Position numbers and translations under genes: made by a program | Notes under the pieces: model-generated | What the model was told of the DNA's origin: nothing | What the model saw: only the letters and a program-made list of their open reading frames with translations | Databases searched by the model: none | Shown: positions 1 through 4,822 of the stretch, in pieces | Numbering within the stretch: the stretch's first letter is position 1 | Layout: each line of letters begins with the position of its first letter | Assembly (NCBI GenBank): GCA_946410505.1 | Contig: CAMKAP010000098.1 | Coordinates: 1 to 7,380 of the forward strand | DNA from: an uncultured Clostridia bacterium | GTDB taxonomy: Bacteria > Bacillota_A > Clostridia > Oscillospirales > Oscillospiraceae | Direction: 5' to 3' | Length of the DNA: 7,380 bases

Positions 1-1516
1 TGACCTTCTGCATCTTATAGGGATCGGGCACGCCGATGACGCAGCTCATCTGCACCTTTTCGTTTGCGTCCAGAATGTTTTCGATCTGGCCGGGGTAGAC
101 GTTGTAGCCCGAGGAGATGATCATGCGCTTGGCGCGGCCGCGGAAGTAGATGAAGCCCTGCTCGTCCATGGTGCCGAGGTCTCCGGTGTAGACCCAGGTG
201 AGGCCGTCGGCGTGATGGCGCAGGGTCTGGGCGGTCTCCTCCGGGTGCTTCATGTACTCCTTCATCACCGTGGGGCCTGCCAGCAGGATCTCGCCCTCCT
301 CGCCGTAGGGGAGCTCCCGGTCGGTGCCGGGCTCCACGATCTTGATATAGGTGTCGGGGAAGGGAAGCCCAATGGAGCCTTCCTTTGCCATGTGGGGCGG
401 CGTCAGGCAGCAGGCGGTGACGGTCTCGGTGGTGCCGTAGCCCTCGCGCACCTGGATGCTGGCCTTGTGGTCGTAGAGGAACTTGTCGAATTTCTTTTTG
501 AGCTCCACGCTCAGGCTGTCGCCGCCGGAGAACACACCCTTGAGGCAGCTCAGATCCGCCCCGTCCATGCTGGGCAGGCGCAGCAGGGCCTCGTACAGCG
601 TGGGCACGCCCGCGATGAAGTTGCAGCGGTACTTGACGATGTCCTTGGCGTAGCTCTTGGCGGTGAAGCGGGGGATCAGGATGCACCGGCCGCCCTGGGA
701 GAGCATCGTGTGGATGCAGACGCCCAGGCCGAAGCCATGGAAGAGCGGCATGGCGGCCAGCATCTTGTCGCCGGGGCGGAACATGGGGTTCGTGGCGATG
801 ACCTGCTGGCCCAGGGCGTTAAAGTTCTTGTTGGTGAGCACGATGCCCTTGGTGGTGCCGGTGGTGCCGCCGGAGTAGAGGATGACCGCGGGGTCCTCGG
901 ACTTGCGCTGCACCCGGTAGTTGTAGAAGCAGTGCTGCGAGAGCTTCATGAATTCACGCCAGCGGATCACGGGCGCGTCCTTGGGGATGGGCTTTATTTT
1001 CCGGCCCTCGGTGAGCATGTAGCCCGCGCGCACGGGCTTGGAGAGGGCGTCCTTCACCGAGGCGATGATGATGTTCACCACTTTGGTGTTCTCCCGGATG
1101 CTCTCAAACTTGTGGTAAAACTGATCCAGCGTGATGGCGGTGACGGATTCGGACTCGTTTAAGTAGAACTCGATCTCCTTCTCCGCCGACAGCGGATGGA
1201 TCATGTTGCCGATGGCGCCCACCAGGTTCACGGCATAGAACATGTAGATGGCCTGGGGGCAGTTGGGCATGGCGATGGTGACCTTGTCGTTCTCACGCAC
1301 GCCGATGGTCTTGAGGGCCTTGGCGCAGCGCTCGATCTCGCGGATCATCTCCTTGTAGGTGGTGGACTTGCCCATGAAGGTGAAGGCGATGTTATCGGGG
1401 TACTGCTCGGCGACCTGCGCCACCTTGTCAAACATGGAGCCCTCAAAGTACTCAAGGTGCAGGGGCAGCTCGCCCAGATAGGGCGCCCAGGGGGTCCTGG
1501 CGGTGATTTCTTCCAT
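1..1516 (-). CDS. AMP-forming acyl-CoA synthetase (ANL superfamily), 3' end cut by window
   Basis: Predicted to activate a carboxylic acid with ATP to an acyl-adenylate and then transfer it to CoA. The 505 visible residues carry the ANL motifs in order: A3 P-loop YSGGTTGTTKG (214-224), A5 GYGTTE (359-364), A7 YTGDLG with adenosine-ribose Asp446 (443-448), and the A8 hinge FRGRAKRMI followed by SSGYNVYPGQIEN (458-480). The C-terminal subdomain with the catalytic A10 lysine lies beyond the left edge, so completeness cannot be judged. The start ATG (1516-1514) is preceded by GGAG inside the last codons of the upstream E2-like gene; only five bases separate that stop from this start, so the two are almost certainly co-transcribed and translationally coupled. 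The A3 loop departs from the common SGTTGxPKG by a Gly for Ser and a Thr for Pro. The chain length of the substrate cannot be read from sequence; the overall look is that of a medium- or long-chain fatty acid ligase. Confidence 0.93.
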   Translation of the reverse strand, partial: MEEITARTPWAPYLGELPLHLEYFEGSMFDKVAQVAEQYPDNIAFTFMGKSTTYKEMIREIERCAKALKTIGVRENDKVTIAMPNCPQAIYMFYAVNLVGAIGNMIHPLSAEKEIEFYLNESESVTAITLDQFYHKFESIRENTKVVNIIIASVKDALSKPVRAGYMLTEGRKIKPIPKDAPVIRWREFMKLSQHCFYNYRVQRKSEDPAVILYSGGTTGTTKGIVLTNKNFNALGQQVIATNPMFRPGDKMLAAMPLFHGFGLGVCIHTMLSQGGRCILIPRFTAKSYAKDIVKYRCNFIAGVPTLYEALLRLPSMDGADLSCLKGVFSGGDSLSVELKKKFDKFLYDHKASIQVREGYGTTETVTACCLTPPHMAKEGSIGLPFPDTYIKIVEPGTDRELPYGEEGEILLAGPTVMKEYMKHPEETAQTLRHHADGLTWVYTGDLGTMDEQGFIYFRGRAKRMIISSGYNVYPGQIENILDANEKVQMSCVIGVPDPYKMQKV

Positions 1517-1521
1517 ATCGT

Positions 1522-2424
1522 TTAAAACTCCTTGCTGTTGTAGTCAAAGCCGCTGGGCTCGCCCAGAGGCTTGTCCAGAAGTTCGGGATGGGCACAGACA
1601 TACTTGAGAAGCCGCAGACTGCGCACAAAATAGAAGCCGTCACCGATGCGCTCGTCGATGGTTGCGCCGATCTCCAGCACGTCGCGCAGCTGCTCGCTGC
1701 CGTCGGGCATGGGGAGCTTCTCCTTGTGGACCGTTCCCACGGTGACCATGATGCTGTTGGAGCCGTAGTTGTTGAGATGATGGTACACGGCGGGGCCGCG
1801 GATGCTGCCCAGATTTGAAAGCAGCACCGTGGAATAATTGCTGTCGCCCTCGGTGAGGGCCTTGGGGTTGAGCCCCCAGAAGTCCAGCCAGCGCACCACG
1901 CGCACGATCAGCATCAGCAGCAGGCGGGGGACTTTGGCAAAGGCGTCCACCGTGGAGTCAAAGCCGCCGGCGGAGTGCTCGCTCCTGCGCGCCTCGTGGA
2001 CCTTGCCCGCGATCTCATAGCTCACGGAGGCGAGGGTGTCGTCATCCTTTGGCACCAGATACATAAAGGCCTCCTCCGCATTGTCGGCAAAGCGGCGCTT
2101 GGCCATGAAGCTCAGGCTGATCTCGTTGCGTTCATACATCCGCCGACCCTGGACGAAGCGGTTCATCTTCGGCCGCTCCCGGATCATGCGGGCAATGGCC
2201 ATGATCAGCGCATGAAAGATCGTCGTCTTGTAATCCGGGTGTCTGGCGTTTTCCTTCTCCAGATACGCCATCAGGTCTGTGACGTCCAGCTTCTCGTTTA
2301 AGTACACCTCCGCGTCGGTGCGGTTGGTCATGATGTGCATCATCAGGGTCGTCAGGCCGGGCACATCCCGCACCCAGCGGCCGTCACGCCTGTCGCCCCA
2401 GCGTCTTTTGTTCTCTTGGCTCAT
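1522..2424 (-). CDS. Stand-alone E2-type (CAT-fold) acyltransferase-like protein with Glu in place of the catalytic His
   Basis: A 300-residue protein matching the catalytic domain of 2-oxoacid dehydrogenase E2 / chloramphenicol acetyltransferase. Supporting landmarks are an N-terminal DVTDLMAYLE segment (about 49-58), an ALIMAIARMI helix followed by RPKMNRF, the core strand VLLSNLGSIRG (about 199-209), and the C-terminal IDERIGDG followed by a helix ending in AHPELL. There is no lipoyl domain and no peripheral-subunit-binding domain, and no E1 or E3 gene nearby. In the HxxxDG active-site motif the His is Glu258, while Asp262 and Gly263 are kept, so classical CAT chemistry is doubtful. A hydrophobic stretch near 164-182 (VPRLLLMLIVRVVRWLDFW) could lie in a substrate channel or at a membrane surface. 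Start 2424 is chosen because GGAGG sits eight bases upstream; the farther ATG at 2490 overlaps the promoter -35. It is first in an operon with the acyl-CoA synthetase, which suggests the two handle the same acyl group. Databases would probably label it 2-oxo acid dehydrogenase subunit E2; the true reaction is unknown. Confidence 0.85.
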   Translation of the reverse strand: MSQENKRRWGDRRDGRWVRDVPGLTTLMMHIMTNRTDAEVYLNEKLDVTDLMAYLEKENARHPDYKTTIFHALIMAIARMIRERPKMNRFVQGRRMYERNEISLSFMAKRRFADNAEEAFMYLVPKDDDTLASVSYEIAGKVHEARRSEHSAGGFDSTVDAFAKVPRLLLMLIVRVVRWLDFWGLNPKALTEGDSNYSTVLLSNLGSIRGPAVYHHLNNYGSNSIMVTVGTVHKEKLPMPDGSEQLRDVLEIGATIDERIGDGFYFVRSLRLLKYVCAHPELLDKPLGEPSGFDYNSKEF

Positions 2425-2432
2425 TCTCTTTT

Positions 2433-2437
2433 CCTCC
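2433..2437 (-). promoter_or_regulatory. Shine-Dalgarno site of the E2-like gene
   Basis: On the minus strand GGAGG lies eight bases before ATG 2424. It decides the start in favour of 2424 over the in-frame ATG at 2490, which falls inside the promoter and has no such site. Confidence 0.85.
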
Positions 2438-2461
2438 GCTCGATAAATCTCCCATCTCCGC

Positions 2462-2490
2462 ATTGTACCTGAGCGCGGCGGAAATATCAA
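2462..2490 (-). promoter_or_regulatory. Sigma-A-type promoter of the E2-like/acyl-CoA synthetase operon
   Basis: Read on the minus strand: -35 TTGATA (2490-2485), a 17-bp spacer, and -10 TACAAT (2467-2462). Each hexamer matches the consensus at five of six positions. The predicted start near 2455 leaves a leader of about 30 bases containing the GGAGG site. No operator-like repeat is evident within it. Confidence 0.75.
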
Positions 2491-2536
2491 GAATTTTAAG
2501 GATGCGGGCGTAAAAAAGTCGAGCCGGATTTTCCTC

Positions 2537-2565
2537 TTGTGAAAAGGCGGAAAAGGCTGTAAAAT
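2537..2565 (+). promoter_or_regulatory. Candidate promoter of the membrane protein gene
   Basis: TTGTGA (2537-2542), a 17-bp spacer and TAAAAT (2560-2565) lie 30 bases before ATG 2596. The -10 matches at five of six positions and the -35 at four. It sits back-to-back with the minus-strand promoter at 2462-2490, with about 46 bp between the two -35 elements, so one regulator could affect both. Confidence 0.5.
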
Positions 2566-2595
2566 ACAGGCAAATTAAACGAGCGGTGCTGTGCC

Positions 2596-3240
2596 ATGAA
2601 ACGAAAAAGCGCAATCTGGTTCAATCTGTTGATCGCCGTCGCGGGCTATGCCGCCTGGCTGACGCTGATCTTTCGCCTGGTGGATTCCGGCAGCTTTGCG
2701 GACGTCGGGCTCTGGAGCCTCAAATATTTCACCATCCTCTCCAACCTGCTCAACGGCACGGTCTGCCTGGTCTATGCGCTCCGGCTTCGCAGCGGGCGCG
2801 TATCGGCAGGCCTTCAGCGCTGGAAGCTCACGGGTACGGCTGCCGTTGCGCTGACCTTCTGGGTGGTGCTGTTGTTTCTCGGTCCCATTTTCGGTTATTC
2901 CAGCATGTACAGGGGCGCAAACCTCTGGATGCACCTGCTGCTGCCGCTGTTGAGCATGGCGGTCTATGCGCTGCTGGATCACGGCTGCCGCATCCCCGGG
3001 CGGGACAGCCTGTTTGCCGCCCTGGCGCCGCTGGCCTATGCTCTGGGCTATGTTCTCAACATCCTCATAAACGGCCTGGGGGAGGGCTTCGGGACAAACG
3101 ACTGGTACGGCTTTCTGCACTGGGGCTGGGGGATCGGCTTCTGCATTCTCGGCGGGATCCTTCTGCTCACCTGGCTCAACGCGCTGGCGCTCAACGCCAT
3201 GAACCGGCTGCATGCCGGAAAAACGGCGCAGAAGCCCTGA
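2596..3240 (+). CDS. Six-helix integral membrane protein, Pr6Pr / FAR-17a-AIG1-like
   Basis: A 214-residue, strongly hydrophobic protein with six predicted membrane helices at about 6-27, 43-64, 79-100, 110-130, 137-158 and 172-198, and a short basic C-terminal tail. Helix 2 carries the FTILSNLL signature (45-52). Helix 4 carries WMHLLLPLL with His113 and Pro117, and a DW pair (169-170) precedes helix 6. This spacing of FTxxSNL, then H..LP, then DW is what I associate with the Pr6Pr / FAR-17a / AIG1-type membrane family; the assignment is from memory of the pattern. In animals some FAR-17a/AIG1 relatives are lipid hydrolases, but the bacterial members have no settled function and none is claimed here. 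The ribosome binding site is poor (GAGCGG about 10 bases upstream), suggesting low expression. The gene is divergent from the acyltransferase operon and followed after 56 bases by a small Lys-rich gene. Confidence 0.85.
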   Translation: MKRKSAIWFNLLIAVAGYAAWLTLIFRLVDSGSFADVGLWSLKYFTILSNLLNGTVCLVYALRLRSGRVSAGLQRWKLTGTAAVALTFWVVLLFLGPIFGYSSMYRGANLWMHLLLPLLSMAVYALLDHGCRIPGRDSLFAALAPLAYALGYVLNILINGLGEGFGTNDWYGFLHWGWGIGFCILGGILLLTWLNALALNAMNRLHAGKTAQKP

Positions 3241-3261
3241 ACGAAGCGCGCGTAATCGCTC

Positions 3262-3286
3262 CTGCTTCCGGACATACTGGAAGCGG
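3262..3286 (+). promoter_or_regulatory. Predicted hairpin overlapping the ribosome binding site of the small Lys-rich gene
   Basis: CTGCTTCC (3262-3269) can pair with GGAAGCGG (3279-3286), giving eight pairs including one U-G, around a nine-base loop. The right arm takes up the first two G residues of the GGAGGTGA site at 3285-3292. It could tune access of ribosomes to the small gene. No U-tract directly follows, so it is not a terminator. Confidence 0.35.
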
Positions 3287-3292
3287 AGGTGA
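3285..3292 (+). promoter_or_regulatory. Strong Shine-Dalgarno site deciding the start of the 58-residue gene
   Basis: GGAGGTGA is a full-strength anti-16S match. It lies four bases before ATG 3297. The reading frame is open far upstream (in the wrong frame across the membrane protein gene), and this site is what places the real start here. Confidence 0.8.
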
Positions 3293-3296
3293 TTTT

Positions 3297-3473
3297 ATGG
3301 CAAAGAAGAAAAAGAAGCAGGTGACTGAGCCGACGGACAATCTGCGCCTGAACCCCGAGGCACGCGTCGCAGCGGAATTCGACGCCGTCTCCATCCGAAA
3401 AACCCGCATCCCGGAGGCGGGACGGACGGGCTTTCGCGTCCTGGACAACTGCGCCGAGGAGCATCAGATGTGA
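3297..3473 (+). CDS. Small Lys-rich protein, 58 residues, unknown function
   Basis: I do not recognise this protein. It begins MAKKKKKQVTEPTDN, so six of its first seven residues after Met are Ala or Lys, and continues as a mixed-charge, hydrophilic chain with a single Cys near the end (residue 52) and no membrane segment. The near-perfect GGAGGTGA upstream, and an intrinsic terminator starting within ten bases of the TGA stop, are the arguments that it is real. The basic tip could bind nucleic acid or acidic lipid headgroups, but that is only a guess. It is probably the second gene of a transcript starting before the membrane protein gene, unless it has its own promoter inside that gene. Confidence 0.7.
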   Translation: MAKKKKKQVTEPTDNLRLNPEARVAAEFDAVSIRKTRIPEAGRTGFRVLDNCAEEHQM

Positions 3474-3481
3474 AGAAGAAA

Positions 3482-3515
3482 GACGCCTTGAAGAACCGCT
3501 TCAGGGCGCCTTTTT
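3482..3515 (+). terminator. Intrinsic terminator after the small Lys-rich gene
   Basis: A ten-pair stem, 3484-3493 with 3499-3508 (one G-U pair), encloses the loop AACCG. It is followed within two bases by five T residues (3511-3515). The A-rich bases before the stem can pair with the T-tract, so it may also work for minus-strand transcription. Confidence 0.88.
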
Positions 3516-3663
3516 CCTGCCTGTAAAGAACGGGAAGCGCCTCTGTACCGCATAAATTCAAAAAACGCGCATCCGAATGATATGTGCATTAAATTAAAAA
3601 CAAAACTAAAAATACTTCGTCGTTATGACACTAAAACAAAAAGATTCTTGTGCAGTTTGCGCG

Positions 3664-3692
3664 TTGACGGACAACAGGGCCGATGATAGAAT
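3664..3692 (+). promoter_or_regulatory. Extended -10 sigma-A-type promoter of the ATPase/oxidoreductase operon
   Basis: TTGACG (3664-3669), a 17-bp spacer and TAGAAT (3687-3692), with TGA at 3684-3686 forming an extended -10. Both hexamers match consensus at five of six positions and the spacing is ideal. Transcription should begin near 3699, giving a leader of about 57 bases. An A-rich stretch lies upstream. Confidence 0.8.
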
Positions 3693-3721
3693 AGTAAGCA
3701 GAGATTAAGCGTCATCGGCCC
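3677..3721. repeat. Perfect 10-bp inverted repeat centred on the predicted transcription start
   Basis: GGGCCGATGA (3677-3686) and TCATCGGCCC (3712-3721) are exact reverse complements separated by 25 bases. The left arm abuts the -10 hexamer on its upstream side, and the right arm lies in the leader. Because the left arm is upstream of the predicted start, transcripts from that promoter cannot form the hairpin, so a DNA-binding operator is the more natural reading. No regulator family is recognised. Confidence 0.55.
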
Positions 3722-3755
3722 GCCGGGCTTCCGAGCGGCGCGTGGGAGCGTTACT

Positions 3756-4529
3756 ATGAAGAAAATGGTTGTGCTGATCGGCAATTACGGCAGCGGCAAA
3801 ACCGAGCTCGCGCTGAACTTCGCCTTCAAGGCGGCCGAGCGGGGCGAGCGCACCGAGCTGATCGATCTGGATATGGTCAATACCTTCTTCCGCCTCACCG
3901 AGCGGGGCCGGCTTGCCCGCCTGCGGGAGATCCGCGTGGTCTCGCCCAACTATGCCTGCTCCGGCATCGAGAGTCTTTCCCTCCCGGCGGAGGTGCAGTC
4001 CGCTTTCGCCATGGACTGGGACACCGTCGTGTTCGACGTGGGCGGCGACGCGGTGGGCTCCACCGCCCTGGGCCGCTACCATCAGGACTTCATGGAGATG
4101 GAGGACGGTGCGCTGGAGGTCCTCAACGTGGTCAACATCCGCCGCCCCCTGGCCGGGACGGTGGAGAAGATCATGCATCTGCAGGAGGAAATGCAGATCC
4201 ACGGCAGGCTCAAGATCACCGGCATGATCAACAACACCAATCTGGCCCAGATGACCACCGCGGCAGAGCTGCGGGACGGCTATGAGATGATCCGGGAGGT
4301 CTCGGAGAAGACCGGCGTCCCCGTGGCTTACACCTCCGGCAAAAAGGAGCTGCTGGATCAGTTCCTTTCCGAGGGGCACGACTCGAAGTACATCGGCGTC
4401 CCCCTGACCATCGACACCTATATGCAGCGGGACTGGGACAGCTGGGTCAAGGGCCTGGGCGGCCCCAGCGAGCAGGTGCTCTTCGAGTCCGCGGGCGGCT
4501 GGGGGCCCATGCGCAAGCGCGAGTTCTGA
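3756..4529 (+). CDS. P-loop ATPase of the MinD/CobQ-like class, accessory gene of the oxidoreductase operon
   Basis: A 257-residue soluble protein with a Walker A motif GNYGSGKT (9-16), an acidic switch-like segment LIDLDMVNTFFR (35-46), a Walker B-type strand TVVFDVGGDAVG (90-101, Asp94) and an INNTNL segment (158-163) in the place where related enzymes contact the base. The fold is most like the SIMIBI class (ParA, MinD, CobQ/CobB). The second position of the P-loop is Asn rather than the signature Lys of MinD/ParA, so a deviant Walker A mechanism is not supported. There is no Cys-pair motif of Mrp/Nbp35 Fe-S carriers. The start follows GGGAG by seven bases. It is the first gene of the operon, 64 bases before the ferredoxin, so it plausibly serves assembly, activation or regulation of the oxidoreductase. 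That role is inferred from position only. Confidence 0.85.
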   Translation: MKKMVVLIGNYGSGKTELALNFAFKAAERGERTELIDLDMVNTFFRLTERGRLARLREIRVVSPNYACSGIESLSLPAEVQSAFAMDWDTVVFDVGGDAVGSTALGRYHQDFMEMEDGALEVLNVVNIRRPLAGTVEKIMHLQEEMQIHGRLKITGMINNTNLAQMTTAAELRDGYEMIREVSEKTGVPVAYTSGKKELLDQFLSEGHDSKYIGVPLTIDTYMQRDWDSWVKGLGGPSEQVLFESAGGWGPMRKREF

Positions 4530-4593
4530 GCAATCGGCTCATAACCATACATGTCGTAAAAACCGTAAAACATAAAAGAAAAGAGGTAGAATC

Positions 4594-4809
4594 ATGGCAA
4601 AGGTGACAGTAACCATCAACGAGCTGGTCTGCAAGGGCTGCGGCCTGTGTGTCAGAGCATGTCCCAAGAGCGTGCTTGCCCTTTCCAAGACTAAGCTCAA
4701 CGCCAAGGGTTACCACCCGGCAACGGTCGTGGATCAGGAGGCGTGCATCGGCTGTGCGTCCTGCGCGCGTACCTGCCCGGACGTGGCGATCCGGATCGAG
4801 AGAGAATAA
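4594..4809 (+). CDS. 2x[4Fe-4S] ferredoxin, delta subunit of 2-oxoacid:ferredoxin oxidoreductase
   Basis: A 71-residue protein with two classical cluster motifs: CxxCxxCxxxCP at Cys13, 16, 19, 23 and again at Cys51, 54, 57, 61, in the crossed arrangement of bacterial 8Fe ferredoxins. The extra residues between the motifs (about 28) and the N-terminal strand resemble delta subunits of KOR/VOR enzymes rather than free clostridial ferredoxin. It should carry electrons from the cluster in the beta subunit to external ferredoxin. The ribosome binding site AGAGG is seven bases before ATG, and the alpha-subunit gene follows after 13 bases. Electron-carrier function is certain from the motifs; membership of the complex is inferred from the operon. 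Confidence 0.93.
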   Translation: MAKVTVTINELVCKGCGLCVRACPKSVLALSKTKLNAKGYHPATVVDQEACIGCASCARTCPDVAIRIERE

Positions 4810-4814
4810 GGAGG
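4808..4814 (+). promoter_or_regulatory. Shine-Dalgarno site deciding the start of the alpha subunit
   Basis: AAGGAGG, overlapping the TAA stop of the ferredoxin gene, lies eight bases before ATG 4823. The alpha frame is open upstream to about 4649, but that extension overlaps the ferredoxin gene out of frame and lacks such a site. Confidence 0.85.
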
Positions 4815-4822
4815 AAAAGAAT

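Larger units (their letters stand above)
3516..3755. other. Intergenic region upstream of the oxidoreductase operon
   Basis: About 240 bases without a gene. The part from about 3550 to 3640 is markedly A-rich with repeated A-tracts, unlike its GC-rich surroundings, and could act as a bent or UP-element-like region upstream of the promoter at 3664. Beyond that promoter and the inverted repeat I see no RNA gene or riboswitch fold. No minus-strand frame with a ribosome binding site was found. Confidence 0.6.

Noticed and set aside
212..1162. Long plus-strand open frame (316 codons)
   Set aside because: It lies antisense to the acyl-CoA synthetase. Its composition (Ala, Gly, His, Leu, Val runs) is typical of a shadow created by GC-rich third positions, and the opposite strand shows clear ANL motifs.
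2425..2490. Upstream ATG at 2490 for the E2-like gene
   Set aside because: The extra 22 codons overlap the -35/-10 promoter and the leader, and there is no ribosome site before 2490; ATG 2424 has GGAGG at ideal spacing.
2529..2554. Inverted repeat TTTTCC / GGAAAA around the plus-strand -35
   Set aside because: The arms are only six bases, low in complexity and 14 bases apart in purine-rich sequence, so chance is a sufficient explanation.
2575..3213. Minus-strand frame rich in Gln, Pro and Glu
   Set aside because: It is antisense to a protein with six clear membrane helices and has no recognisable domain.
2586..3473. 295-codon plus-strand open frame ending in the small Lys-rich protein
   Set aside because: Most of it overlaps the membrane protein gene in another frame and reads as shadow sequence. 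Only the last 58 codons have a proper ribosome site, so the start was placed at 3297.
3705..4379. 224-codon minus-strand frame
   Set aside because: It is antisense to the P-loop ATPase, whose Walker A and B motifs identify the coding strand.
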